Assembly: GCF_024139115.2 (NCBI RefSeq)
Contig: NC_085139.1
Coordinates: 256,869,679-256,933,678 of the forward strand
From: Armigeres subalbatus
Taxonomy: Eukaryota; Arthropoda; Insecta; Diptera; Culicidae
Direction: 5' to 3'
Length of the DNA: 64,000 bases
The notes below the pieces were generated by a model. The model was not told the origin of the DNA, did no database searches, and was given only the letters and a program-made list of their open reading frames with translations. Both the position numbers and the translations under genes were made by a program. Below, one piece after another: positions 43,135 to 54,951 of the stretch. Each line of letters opens with the position of its first letter. Position 1 is the stretch's first letter.

Positions 43135-44015
43135 CACTCGGAATTCCAAAAGAATTCCTTTGGAAAACCTAAAAGAAATTCGTTTGAAAGTGAACTCCAA
43201 AATAATTCCGTTCAATAGCCCAACAAGGTTCCGTTCGGAAATCCAAAAGAATTCAGTTTTGGAAGCCCAAAAGAATTTCGTTCAGAAATATAAGAGAATT
43301 CCTTCCGAAATACAAATAATTTCGTTCTGAAGCCCAGAGAAAGGGCTTGTTTTGGGTTTACGTACCGATTTTTTTCGGTTTTTTGAACTTAGCTCTTTTT
43401 GGCATTCGGAAGGAACTCTTCTGGGGTTTCGATTCGATTACTTTTGTATTCTAATCGGAATCCCTTGTGCAGAAGCAGAAAAAGATTCCGTTCAGAAGCC
43501 CAGAATGCTCCAATCGAAAGTCCAAAAGGATTCCGCTCGGAAGACCAATATATTCCGGGATTCTAGAATGATTTTGTTTAGAATTCCATCAGAATTCCGT
43601 TTGGAAGTCCAAAAAGATTTCTTTGAGAATCCCAGAGTGATTTCTTTCGAAAGCCCAAAAGAATTTCGTTCAGGAATTCCCAGTAGGATTACGTTAGGAA
43701 GTTCACATAATTCTGTGTGGAGATCCGTAGGAACATCTTTTGGCATCCTAATGGAATTCTTTTGGGCTTTCAAACGGGATCATTTTGGGTTTCAGAATGG
43801 ATTAATTTTGGACTTTTGAATGGAATCTTTTAAGGTTTTCGAAAGGAATCAAAGAATCTTTCCGTTTGGAATTCTAAAAATATTTTGTTTGAAACCCAGA
43901 AGGAATCCCGTTCAGAAGCCTAAAAGGCTCCGCTCGGAATTCCAAAATTATGCCGTTTGGAAGGCTTATGAAAGCCCCATAACAGTTGAAAACCCTAAAT
44001 GATTTAATTGGAAAA
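43135..44015. repeat. Degenerate minisatellite block 2 inside the hAT-like element
   Basis: Units of about 30 bp such as TTCCGTTCGGAAGCCCAAAA, with inverted versions at 43385-43470 and 43735-43840. The 155-codon plus frame at 43352-43819 derives from it. Confidence 0.75.
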
Positions 44016-44191
44016 GCCCAACATAATTCTATTCAGCAGCCCAAAGTATTCGAAAACTGAATGTCTGTAAAAGTCTGTAACTTCAATCGAATGTCTGTAA
44101 AATGTCTGTAATCTGTATGATGTCTGTATGTAAGACCAAATGTCTGTATAAATACAGACATGTCTGTATGTCTAGCATCCCTGAATTCAAC

Positions 44192-44990
44192 AATCGACTT
44201 TGATGAGTGAGTTTGATGAGAAGAACTGTCAACATTATGTTTCATGTAGTTCATCCGTGACAAATATGATTCACTCAATACGCTAGGAGAAGAATGAATT
44301 CTGTCATCAAAAGGAAAAGTAGAATCATGAAAAAAATTTCACAGCGAGGTATGAGATGCAGCTCTCAAAATAATTTTCAAAATTTCAAAATTATATTTAT
44401 TCACAAATAATTTATAGCATGAGGTAAGAATTTTGATTATCTACATGATACATATATTAATTTGATTGTTAATGCCAATGAAGTTTTTCCTTGAAATGAT
44501 TCCGGAGATGGTACTAGTTTTAATGTTTATTGAATTTCTAATCCCGCCTTTTAAATAATTTTAAAAAGAATCTCTGTTTGAAATTTTTAAAATTATTTTC
44601 AGTTCCATTGGCTATACCTTGCCGTGTTAAATTTCAGTGATTCTACTTTCCCTCTGATGGCAGCGTTCTTCCACTTCTCCTCGCGTATTGTCGCACAGTT
44701 CAGGGTTCTTATATCAGGGTTCACTCACTTTGTCAGTAGATGGGAGAGACTAGCGCGGGGGTGAAAAATTCATTTTCAGTGCAAAACATAAACAAACTCG
44801 GTGGCTGCCCCATATAAAAATCCAAGATGGCTGAATCATGAAATTGGCATACTGCTACACCTGTTTGTATTCACCTTGGCACAGTTCTTGTTGCATTTAG
44901 TTTTAATGCTGCTGATAAAATTCGTGTTTATCAAGACCGGAAATGTCAAAATTAATTTACAAATCCAGTATGGTACCGGTACTACGTAGT
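44192..44990. other. Non-coding sequence
   Basis: AT-rich; no gene or element ends recognised. Confidence 0.35.
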
Positions 44991-46205
44991 AACGAATTTG
45001 TTTTTTCTTTTATCCACACGTTTTTTTCCGGAATTCCTCCGAAAATTTCTACCATCAGCGAGTTTCTTCGCGAATTACACCAGTAATACTCTAGAAAACT
45101 CATGCTGTGATTTATTCAATAATTCTTACAAAAATACCCGCGGGAATTCCTTCGGAGAAACCTCATTCGATAATTCCTTCTATCGATCCTCGGGAAATTC
45201 CTTCCGTTATTCCTCCTGGAGTTCTTTCGGTTATTCCTTCAATGATATCATCGATATTATTCCTTAAAAAAATCATCTGAGGATTCCTCCGGGAACTCTT
45301 CCGGGAATTTCTCCGTGATTACTTTGAATGTTTATCCGCAAGAATTACTTTGGGAGCTCCTTCAAAAATCTCTTTGAGTATCCCTTCATAATATTACGAG
45401 AATTCCTCCGAATTGTTTTTCGGAAAATACACTGAAAATCATGGAGGAGTTTTCGGGAAAATTCCTGAAAGGCTTGCCATAGGGAGTCAAGGAATCCTTG
45501 CAAAATTTCCCAAGAAATTCACGGAAGAATTCCCAAAAAAAAGCCTGGAGGAATTTCTGAATGAAATGTCGTAAGAATTGATGAAGGAACTGTCGTAGGA
45601 GTTACCAAAGGAACTCATGAAGGAATATTCGCAGGAATTTTCAAACGAATTATCGAAGGTATTCCCAAAAAAATAGTCCCTGAGGATTTTTATGAACAAG
45701 AACAAGAATTCTCGTATGAGTTCCTGGAAGAATTCCCTGTAGAGTTTCGCTGGAGAAATTTTCGAAATATTTAATAAAGGAAATTTCAATGGAATTCCAG
45801 AAGCAACTCCAAAAGCAATTACTGAAGAAATTCCCAAAAAACTTCCGAGAGAAATTACAAAATGAACTACCAAAGGATTTCTTAGAGGTATTCCCAGAAG
45901 AATACCTATAGAGGTATTCCCAAATCAATTTTTGAAGAAAATCGGGGGAGCTGCGGAATTCCCGGAGGAATTTCTGCAATAATTACTGAAGGAATTTAAT
46001 AAATAATTCCATAAGGAATTAATGGAGAAATTTTCTTCTAAATTATCTGAGGAACTTCCGAAATAGTACAAGAATGAATATCCGAAGCAAGGTCCAGAGG
46101 ACTTTCCGAAGGAACTTCCTAAGGAACTAAGGGAGAAATTTCCGAAAGAGTTTCCGGAGAAATAACCGCAGAAAGTCTGGAGGAAATTTAAGAAGGAATT
46201 CCCGG
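44991..46205. repeat. Degenerate GGAATTCC-type minisatellite
   Basis: Diverged 24-27 bp units such as GAATTCCTCCGGGAA and, from 45480, AAGGAACTTCCGAAGGAATT with changing orientation. It runs directly into the LINE RT remnant at about 46205. The 140-codon minus frame rich in S, N and G is a repeat shadow. Confidence 0.8.
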
Positions 46206-48350
46206 TCGAATTCAGCGTGTGATTGAGCTCCATGTACCACTCAAGCGACCGCCGCTGAAACCTCCATGGACAAACAGATATCTCCGTAAGCTGAAAAGAT
46301 GTAAGCAGTCTGCCCTCCGGAAGTACAGACATAATCGTACTCCGCACTCCAAGCGTTGTTTTGTGTTGGCTAGCAACAAATATACTAGCTTTAACCGTTT
46401 ATCATATGCACGGTATATTGATCGTACGCAGAGGAGTCTGCGATTACATCCTAAAAAGTTTTGGTCCTTTGTCCAAACGAAACGCAAAGAAAACGGGCTA
46501 CCTACAAGCATGCATTATGGTGACTTATCTGCAGACACGGCATCTGAAAAGTGTATACTATTTGCCCAGCATTTCAAGAAGGCTTTTACGAATGCAGCAC
46601 TCGGCCCATCTCAAGTAGACGAAGCCCTCAGAGATACTCCGTTGGATTGTTTCGATTTTGGAATTTTTGAAATTTCCGAAAGCTCAAGTACTCCACAACA
46701 CCCGGACCAGATGGCATTCCATAGACTCTGCTTAAAAAGTGCTCTGCTGCTTTACTGGCACCATTGGCGAAGTTATTCAACCGTTCCATTCAGAGGGCGA
46801 CCTTTCCCATCGCGTGGAAAACGTCATTCCTATCTCCAATCTACAAGAAGGGAAACAGATGTGACATTGCGAATTATAGGGGCATAACATCGTTAAGCGC
46901 CTGCTCGAAAGTTTTCGAAATAATCATGAACAAAGCTCTCTTCGGTACCTGCAAGGCTTACATCTATACTACTCAAGATGGGTTCTTTCCAAAACGGTCA
47001 GTGACTACTAACCTTGTTGAGTTCTCGTCTTTGTGCATCCGCTCAATGGATGCAGGTAAACAAGTTGACATGGTATGCAGACTTTAAGTCAGCGTTTGAA
47101 TTTGATCGCGTGAATCACTGCATTCTCCTTACAAACTTGGAAAACTCGGAATGTCGACTGGACTTGTGAGCTGGTTTAAATCTTACCTATCAGACCGGTG
47201 TATGAAAGTGCGAATTGGTTCGGAGTATTCAGATTCCTTCCATATCGCTTCAGGAGTGCCACAGGGGAGTAATTTAGGACCATTGCTTTTTCGTTATTCA
47301 TCAACGATGCAGCGTTTGTATTGCCTCGCGGTATGCGAGTGTTTCATGCGGATGATGTAAAAATGTATATGGTTGTTACAAGCAGAGATGATTGTCTGGA
47401 ATTACAGGCTACCTTGGATTCTTTTGAGAGCTGGAGCAAACGGAATGGTTTGGAACTCTGCGTGGGAAAGTGCAACACCATTACTTTTTGTAGATTGCGG
47501 CGCCCGATTATATTCGCCTACTCTCTGTCTGGCGAAGTACTTCAGCGTAAAACTGAAGTTAAAGATCTCGGTGTAATAATGGATAAGGAGCTGACATTTC
47601 GGTCTCACTATGAAGATGTGATCTCGAGGGCGCACAAGCAGCTTGGTTTTATCTTCAAGATATCCAATGATTTTCGTGATCCTCTCTGCCTCAAATCACT
47701 CTACTGTGCTTTAGTTCGTGCCATTTTGGAATCTGCCGTACTGGTGTGGTGTCTGTACAACAAGAATTGGATTGACCGTATTGAGGCTGTTCAGAGAAAA
47801 TTTGTTCGACTGGCACTCCGGAACCTTCCCTGGCGTGATCCTGTGCGTCTTCCTCCATATGAACATCGATGCAACTTAATTGGCCTGGCATCGCTGGAAA
47901 GCAGGAGATCTGTAATGCAAGCCGCTTTTATCGGTAAAGTGCTGAGAGGTGAGCCCGATGCTCCAGCTATTCTCTCTGAGATGAATATTTATGTCCCGGA
48001 GAGATCCTTGAGACGGCGAAACTTCCTGCTGACGGACACTCGCAACACCCGATATGGACAACATGACCCCATTAGGTTTATGGTATCCAGATTCAACGGA
48101 AGATTCCACCAATTTGACTTTGCTACCCAGGCTAGGTTACCGTACATTAATCATGAATGTTCTGTGCTCTTTGTATGATGATCCTTCTGACAACATTATT
48201 GGCTACACTGTTTGCTTGTTTTTAATGAATAAGTATTTTGGCTGATTCCATGATTTATGATTGCACCGAATATTTTTGTAATTTAATTTAGTTTTTTACT
48301 TCATTAAGACATAATTCAGATGGAGGTTATCAAGCAAATACATAAATAAA
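46206..48350 (+). pseudogene. CR1/Jockey-type LINE, reverse transcriptase, 5'-truncated
   Basis: Plus-strand blocks in order: PLKRPPLKPPWTNRYLRKLK and PKKFWSFVQTKRKENGLPTS (pre-RT linker). A frameshift near 46690 leads to TTPGPDGIP (RT block 1), followed by a TAG, then LFNRSIQRATFPIAWK and FLSPIYKKGNRCDIANYRGI, and ADFKSAFEFDRVNH (first catalytic Asp, near 47080, with an indel). Next SGVPQGSNLGPLLF, then MRVFHADDVKMYMVV (catalytic ADD), KDLGVIMDKELTFRSHY, and a long C-terminal segment ending at a stop at 48178. No RNase H. The last frame alone is 285 codons and well kept, so the copy is not ancient. The 3' end is an AAATACATAAATAAATAAAT tail at about 48333-48352. Clade (CR1 versus Jockey) not resolved. 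Confidence 0.82.
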
Positions 48351-48353
48351 TAA

Positions 48354-48600
48354 ATGCTGAGGGTGGCTGGGTTCGATTCCCGGTGCCGGTCTAGACAATT
48401 TTCGGATTGGAAATTGTCTCGACTTCTCTGAGCATAAAAGTATCATCGTGTTAGCCTCATGATATACTAATGCAAAAATGGTAACCTGGCTTAGAAACCT
48501 CGCAGATAATAACTGTGGAAGTGCTTAATGAACACTAAGCTGCGAGGCGGCTCTGTCCCAGTGTGGGGATGTAATGCCAATAAGAATAAGAAGAAGAAGT
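48354..48600 (+). mobile_element. Feilai-like tRNA-derived SINE, nearly complete
   Basis: GGGTTCGATTCCCGG is a canonical Pol III B box; the A box is truncated where the SINE meets the LINE tail. A conserved body follows (TTTTCGGATTGGAAATTGTC, GCATAAAAGTATCATCGTG) and then the 3' region shared with two fragments in this window (GAAACCTCGCAG...ACACTAAGCTGCGAGGCGG, GATGTAATGCCAATAAGAA). It ends in an (AAGAAG)n-type tail. The name Feilai is from memory of the Aedes family. Confidence 0.75.
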
Positions 48601-48965
48601 TCATCCTATCGGAAATGTAATTTTCAGTCCAGTTCATATTACATTTATCTACTTCCAAGTATACAACTGTAACTAGCATTGAGCTGATTTTGCTATACAA
48701 TTATGCTAGAGCAAACATATACATATTTTCCAAGGCTGCGTCTCATTTCCCGAGTTATACTAAAATTGAATTTAAAAATGGTAGTTGAATAATTTTCGAA
48801 TAACGAATAACCAAATTACTTTTGGCAGACATTGATTTGTTTTTGACAAATGTCTTGTCGGTCTTATTGGTGTCTTTGGTGTCTTTGGTGTTTTGGTATA
48901 AAATTATTTTAGAATTTTATTAACAATTTCCATATGAAATCATCCGAAAATGTATATAAGGATTT
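48601..48965. other. AT-rich non-coding sequence
   Basis: No gene. TTGGTGTCT is repeated three times at 48868-48895. Confidence 0.4.
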
Positions 48966-49560
48966 CAAGCAGAAATTTCTTTGCAAATTTTTCCAAGAAC
49001 TTCTTCAAGAAATTCTTCAGGACTTGATTCATGGTACCTTTTAAGAACTCCTTTGAATATTCTCACGATAATTCCATCGTGAATTCCGTCTGGAGGAATA
49101 CATCTTAGCAAACAATTTTTTTGCAGTATACCTTAAGGAAAAGATAAGGCAGCTGAATTAGTGGAACAATTTAAAGAAGCGAAATTTGGGTGGTTCAGAA
49201 ATGACCAGTAGAATTTCTGAAGGAATCACTAAAGAATTCCAAAACGATTTAATAGGGGTTTTCTGAGAGGAATGTTTTGGGGAATACATGGAAGAATTTC
49301 AGGGTTATCTTCTGGAAGAATTCATGGATGATAAGTATTTTCTAAAGAAAATCGCAACTTAATTTCCATAAGTACTCCTAGTAAAACTCCTGAAGATATT
49401 TCCGGAAGAATTCCTGAGGCTCTGTGGCAGTTGGGTTAGAAATTTCATGTGAGATTCGAAAGGAGTTCAGTGGAAATTTCTGGAGAGTAGTCAAGTAAGT
49501 TATGAAGAGTTTTCGGAGGAATTGCTGGAGGAGCTACAGGAAGAATTTCAGCAGAATAAC
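48966..49560. repeat. Strongly degenerate GGAATTCC-type minisatellite
   Basis: Scattered AGGAATTTCTGAAGGAAT and GAAGAATTCCTGAGG units, with non-repeat DNA at 49120-49190. Confidence 0.6.
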
Positions 49561-49707
49561 CAAGATCAATCCACCTAGCGTTGGTGGTGCCATTCTCGCG
49601 CATTGAAAAATAAGAAAAACACATAAGAGTGATGTGATAACTCATATGTGAATATGTACATTAAGTGGAAGATAGTGATTTGGAAAATATATTGGAGGTA
49701 ACCACTT

Positions 49708-49773
49708 TCCATTCGATGGGACTTGAACACATGACCCTACAGTACGCTTTAACCAACTAAGCTACGAAGGACC
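49708..49773 (-). pseudogene. tRNA-like repeat (SINE-type Pol III head)
   Basis: On the minus strand CCTTCGTAGCTTAGTTGG contains a perfect A box, and GTGTTCAAGTCCCATCG contains a good B box 35-40 bases later. T-stem and acceptor pairings are only partial. The leader on that strand (AGCCGCTAGGTTGCGAAGG) continues upstream as part of the repeat. Related to 31995-32061. Confidence 0.55.
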
Positions 49774-49994
49774 TCCGTCGGCCTTCGCAACCTAGCGGCT
49801 ACTGAATGAGCTCGAGATTCCCGCAGTAACCGGGTATGGGTCTCCGAGCCTTCTATCAAAAGTTCGGTTTTGGAGTGATCCTATAGCCTTTACATATACT
49901 TTGTATACGAGAAAGGCAAAAACTAGAGGACATTCTAAGGGACCCTTCGTAAACAAATAATCCCCAAGTACACTTCTAAAATAAGTCACGGAAA
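49774..49994. other. Flank of the tRNA-like repeat
   Basis: Probably belongs to the same dispersed repeat on the minus strand; nothing coding was recognised. Confidence 0.35.
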
Positions 49995-51760
49995 AATTTC
50001 GTAATTATTCTTTTGGAAGATATTTTTTAAGTAAATTCAGAGGATTTGCTTCAGGAATTTCTGAAAAAATCATGCAGAAGAATATCGGAAGGAATTGTCT
50101 ATTAGACTTCCGGACGAACTCTCTGAGGAACTTCCGAAGGAATTCTTGGAGAAAAATTCCGAATAAATAGTTGAAGAAAATTGAAATTCAAGTTGTAGGA
50201 ATTCTGGGAAGAACTCTTGGAGGCACTTTCCGAGGAATTCCTAGAGAAACTTCCCAACTAATTTCAGGCGAAACTTTTGGTGGAAATGCTCGAGAAGCTT
50301 CCGAAGGAATTTTTGAAGGAATATCTGGAGGACCTTGCGATGTGATTGCTGGAGTAACCTCCAAAGAAACTTTCTTAGGAATTTCTGGAGAAATTTATTG
50401 AGCTTCCCGAAGAATTGGAGAAACTTCCCAATTAATTCCTGGTGGAACTTTCAGCGGAATTCCTGTATGAACTTTCGAAGGAATTCCTGAATGAACTTTC
50501 AGAGGAATTTCTGATGAACTTTCTGTGGAATTCCTGTAGAACATTCGGAGGAATTCCTTAAGGAACTTTCGGAGGAATTCCAGGAACTGGAGGAACTCTT
50601 GAAGGAACTTTCGGAGGGATTCCTGGAGGAACTTCTGGAGGAATTCCTGAAGGATCTTCCGAAGGAACTCTTAAAGCAACTTCTGGAGGCACTTCTGAAG
50701 GAACTTTTAAAGGAACTCCTGGAAAAAATTCCGGAGGAACTCCTGGAGCAACTTCCGGAAGAATTCTCTGATACATTCCTGGTGAAACTTTCGGAGGAAC
50801 TTCTGGAAGAATTCCTGGAGGAACTTCCGAAGAAATTCTTGGAGGAACTTCTGGAGGAACCTCTGGAAAAAATTCCGGAGGAACTCCTAAAGCAACTTTT
50901 GGAGAAACTTCCGGAAGAATTCCTGGAGGAACTTCTGGAAGAATTCCTGGAGGAACTTCTGGAAGAATTCCTGGAGAAACTGCAGGAGAAATTCTTGGAG
51001 GAACTTCTGAGGGAATTTCCGGAGGAATTCTGGAGGAACTCTTGGAGGAATTGCCGGAGGAACCCTTGGAGAATGTTCCGGATGAATTCCTGGAAGAACT
51101 TCCAAAGGAGTTCCCTGAGGAACTCCTGGAGGTACTTCCGGTGGATCTCCTGAAAACACTTCCGTATGAATCTCTGGAGGAACTTCTGGAGCAATCCCTA
51201 AAGGATCTTCCGAAAGAACTCCTAGAGGAACTTTTGGAGGAACTTCTGAGGAAACTCCTGGAGGAACTCCTGGAACAGCTTCCGGGTGAATTCCTGGAGG
51301 AACTTGCGGAGAAATTCTTGGAGGTACTTCTGGAGGAACTCCTGAAGAAATTTCCGGAGGAACCTTTGGAGAAACTTCCGGATGAATTCCCGGAGAATTT
51401 CCCTGAGGAACTCCTGGAGATTCTTCCGGATTATCTCCTAGAGGAACTTTCGGATGTATTTCTGGAGAAACTTCTGGAGGAATCCCTGAAGGATCTTTCG
51501 GAGGAACTTCTAGAGGAATTTCTGAAGAAACTCCTGGAGGAATTCCCGTTGGAAAACCTGGAGCAACTACCAGATGAATTTCTGGAGGAACCTTCGGATG
51601 AATTTCTGGAGGAATTTCGGGAGAAATTTCTGGATCAATGACTGGAGGATCTTCCGGGGGAATTCCTGGAGGAAATACCGGAGGAATTCCTGAAGGAATA
51701 TCCAGAAGAATTTTTTGATGATTTTCCCAACGAGCTTCCGAAAAAACTCCGGAGAATTTT
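49995..51760. repeat. Moderately degenerate 24-bp minisatellite
   Basis: About 1.75 kb of 24-bp units close to GGAGGAACTTCTGGAGGAAT, best kept at 50550-51660. Open frames of 231 codons (minus) and 184 and 199 codons (plus) overlap each other because the unit is a multiple of three and lacks stops: plus frames read E-E-L-L-E-E-F-L cycles. Not proteins. Confidence 0.9.
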
Positions 51761-52944
51761 TACGTTTGAAATCAGTTCACCTCGACTCACGTCGCCGCGC
51801 CGCCGATCAACAACGGCGTGAGGCCGCCACGCAACCACCACTGGCCTAAAATGATCTATCACGCAGCCGCCGGCAAAGTTTCAATCAGCGCACGGGTCTA
51901 TTTCAAACGGGGCAAGCAAGACCTATTCTGTTTTATACTGTCGAATGAAACTAATTTGAAGAATGTAGATATTATGTTCATATTATTTCTCAGTCGTAGT
52001 ATTTTCAGATCATGGATGGAAGTTGGTTGCTTGTTGGACTTTTGTTTTTGCACATGAAAGGGTTTATAATATTAGCAGATATGAAAACAAGACAATAGCC
52101 GATTTACAGTATTTTACAATTTACAACCGATAAAGTATCAGTTGTATACCTGACCACGTCCTTACAATCATGGAAAGAAAGTTAGTTCAGCATCTACTAG
52201 TGAAGATGCAGGGAACCCATACTACCTTCATAGATGTCTCGGGAAGGATTCGACTTATAGAGCGTTCATCAATAATAATATAGGTGGAAAAAATATTACA
52301 TAAATCAAAGAAACGTTTTTATTCCGGCGGTGTGCATTTTTGTACATTGGTAATAAAATGAAATTGCCAATTTATGTGTTAAGCACTGCATTTATCTGAA
52401 AATCTGTAAATCTGAAGCGAAGTTAAAAAATAACAAAACACAAGACAAAACCTGTTGGCCACAGAGCACAGACATGGAGGCTCGAACAAAATGTCTTGAA
52501 AAACATATGTAAACAAACACACCGAACCTCAACGCCTAACTGGAGACTGGAGACAACAATCTAAAAACAGTTAACATTAAAATATTGAAAATGTTGTTCA
52601 AATATGTTGTTCATGTATGTTAAAATTCAAGGGCAAGTGAAAATTGCAGCTTTGTTACCATTAATAACGTTCAATGAGTTTTATTTTTAATTTTATTTGT
52701 GAAAATTTTTCAATCATGTATTTCATTTTAATTGTACCATTATGCAGCACATTGCGAGGGAAGGGGCCAAAGCTTCGACCCTCGACTCAACCTGGGAACC
52801 TTCCGCAAGCAAAAAAAAAAACTATACAATGGATTTAAAACCCTGGATTAACCAGGGAGCCCAAATTGTAAAACTTGGGAGGCCCATGATGGCAGCAAAG
52901 GTTGAATGGCTGGTTCATGCACCCATCCTTAAGGAAAGAAATTA
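51761..52944. other. Non-coding sequence
   Basis: 51785-51850 is briefly GC-rich (CGCCGCGCCGCCGATC). The rest is AT-rich with nothing recognised. Confidence 0.35.
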
Positions 52945-54110
52945 TTATTATTATTATCGTCTTTATTTAAGAGGTTTTCAGCCCTTGGCTGTCTCACCTC
53001 TGGCAGGAAAGAAATAAAATCTACAATGAAGCACGGATCATCCACGCGGGCATTCCAGATGTTGGTTGTTATCCCGTAACTTACGCAAATCGGTCCAAGC
53101 CTCGGTGTGACCTTCAATTTTCTGTAGTTGCAGCCTTGTGGTGGGTCTCCATCTGCAATTCCAATCTTCACAGGCAATTTTCCCATGCAGCACACTTGTC
53201 ATAACCGAATCAGTCTTAATTGTGCTACTCAGGTTCAAAGTTCATGTCTGTTTCGTCCGCCAGGGAGACGGACGTTGTGATACGTTGGTCTTGATATCCG
53301 ACAGCAAAATCATCGACGGTGGTAGGGGAAACTGGGGTAATATGCACCCCCGGGGCAAAACGACCCTTTGTCATTTTTGAGTACATTTTCGGCAGTTTTT
53401 CGATAGTATTTACTACAGAGCATGTAGTTCGGATCTCGAACTACCAACTCAGTAGTAAACATTCTTGAAAATATTCCTGGAACACCGCTAAAAAGCCAAA
53501 AGGTCGTTTTGCCCCGGGGGTGCATATTACCCCAGTTTACCCTATTGCCGAGAACTCCGCAGTGCTCTGGGATCCTGGCGAATGTCGTGTTCTGACGCTC
53601 TGGCTGGTTAGCAAGAATGCTCTGAACGCAGAGGTACTTCGTCGGGTAGCGCTGCAGAGTGGAAATGACATTGGCTGAATCAGTTTGGATCATAAGCGAT
53701 TTCCTCGATGGTCGGCGACTTCGCGACAGATGGCTGCTAGAACACAATGGTGGAATGGCAGGATGCTTACCTCGGCACAGGCGACATCGGCAGGTGAGGA
53801 TGAAAGCGATACAGAAACAACTCTCACGTACTGGTTGGAGGTCGGTGACAGCGTTACGGTGGTCAAGACAGGTTAGTTTCAAGCCGTTGAAGGCTATCCA
53901 TGATCCGCAGGCGAAGAGCCTATTGGTGGTTTTCTGGAACTTGGGCAGAATTTGGACCAAACTAACTCTGGTTTTATAGATGACGGTAGTTGGGTAGTTT
54001 AACGATTTGGGGACACCCCTCAACCTAACGATCGGGCCTTCCACGACTGACGTGTTCACGGACGCAGTCACTGGCTTTTAACGGTGGATGCCTTATTCCG
54101 AGTTTTTCCG
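52945..54110 (-). pseudogene. RNase H-bearing LINE, 3' portion, split by a MITE
   Basis: On the minus strand SLMIQTDSANVISTLQRYP and FARIPEHCGVLGN match the second half of an RNase H domain (the QTDSxxV Asp block, and the HCGxxGN block, with E for A/G). After the insertion at 53325-53542 the frame continues VDDFAVGYQDQRITTSVSLAD, the usual helix and linker after that block. The 3' end is marked by FLPEVRQPRAENLLNKDD followed by AATAATAATAATAATT at about 52965-52945, a typical tail. The region upstream (to 54071) is a 250-codon frame that includes non-LINE sequence from the MITE. RT domain not found. Inactive. Confidence 0.7.
53325..53542. mobile_element. 218-bp MITE with TA target duplication, inside RNase H
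   Basis: The left end begins GGGGAAACTGGGGTAATATG and the right end, inverted, GGGTAAACTGGGGTAATATG; the arms match for at least 41 bp to GCAAAACGACC with a single mismatch at the fourth base. TA flanks at 53323-53324 and 53543-53544. Few differences between arms suggest a younger insertion than its host. Confidence 0.85.
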
Positions 54111-54951
54111 ACGACTACCTAAATGTATGTAAAGCCAGCCTCTCGACTACCATGAATACGCAGGAGGTCAAATAGGTTGCGCGGTATTTGGAAGCATCCT
54201 GGGAAAAGACGTGTGCTGAGGTGCCACTCGTCGGGAAAAGTTTGATCGGACCAGGCTTGATTGATGGAATCTAGGAGGGGAAGATTTCACAACATCGGCT
54301 ACGACTACGCTTGCCATAAAGTGCATTGGCTTTCCCCCGCATGATGGAGTCATAGAAGTCCTCCGGAGGGCTGCAATCCAGGGCGAACTGTCTTTGTTTA
54401 GCAGTTTTAGTGGAAGCTCATTCTACTCACATCGTCCGAATTCCTAGCTGCTTGATGATCATGGTAGATCAACTTTCTGCATTCCTCGTTGTCTGTTGAA
54501 AAAAAGGGCTCTGATAACCCCAGACAAAAAATCGCTTGACTCCCCAAAAATGTCCTCCGAAGAAACAGTGTCTTACAATTTCACAATTTGGCGCTTGCTA
54601 TATTGCTTGCAGGGTAAAACCGGGGGTTTCCTCTAGTTCTGGTATAGGAATGACGTCCACACTGGAGGGACTTCCGGGGTAGCTGGATAGATTCTCCATA
54701 TCTGACAAATCTTCGTCTACTGGAGGTCGGTCTGATAATTTCGGTGGGGTCATGGCATCCGGTCTACCAGCGTCCGACTATGCGGGCACCACAGAAGCTG
54801 TGTTTGTCACATCCTTGACCATCCTTGGACGCCTGGGTCGGACCAAAGGTTCTGGATGGGGTATAACTTCTGTTCCTAAGGTGTACCGACTGTCCGGATC
54901 AGTCAATGGCTCGGGAGTTTCAGTAGTGTAGATTATTTTTTGGTTCATTAT
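54111..54951 (-). pseudogene. Possible retrotransposon ORF remnant
   Basis: Minus-strand frame from an ATG at 54951 reads MNQKIIYTTETPEPLTDPDS and PHPEPLVRPRRPRMVK before a stop at about 54783. It continues in another stretch with PPVDEDLSDMENLSSYPGSP, and near 54365 PPEDFYDSIMRGKANALYG. Composition (P-rich, acidic) resembles the N-terminal part of a LINE ORF, and it lies on the same strand and upstream of the RNase H remnant, which suggests one element with a large internal deletion. No named domain, so low confidence. Confidence 0.35.

Larger units (their letters stand above)
41588..44183. mobile_element. 2.6 kb non-autonomous hAT-like element with perfect 8-bp target duplication
   Basis: The ends are CAGGGATGCCAGATAC on the left and, inverse-complemented, CAGGGATGCTAGACAT on the right. 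AATTCAAC is duplicated exactly at 41580-41587 and 44184-44191. TGTCTGTA motifs are clustered just inside both ends (about 41637-41655; about ten near 44060-44170), in the position of hAT subterminal transposase-binding repeats. The interior has no hAT transposase; it carries two blocks of a degenerate minisatellite and a moderately GC-rich piece at 42540-42830. It therefore depends on a transposase from elsewhere. Confidence 0.8.

Noticed and set aside
43352..43819. 155-codon plus frame inside the hAT-like element as its transposase
   Set aside because: Derived from the degenerate minisatellite; no hAT dimerisation motif or DDE-type residues.
46219..48178. Full-length active LINE
   Set aside because: At least three frameshifts and a TAG interrupt the RT, and the 5' half of the element is missing.
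50499..51641. Overlapping 231-, 184- and 199-codon frames
   Set aside because: Shadows of the degenerate 24-bp minisatellite on both strands.
53310..54071. 253-codon minus frame as a host gene
   Set aside because: Includes a LINE RNase H remnant read straight into a MITE; the C-terminal part is MITE sequence.
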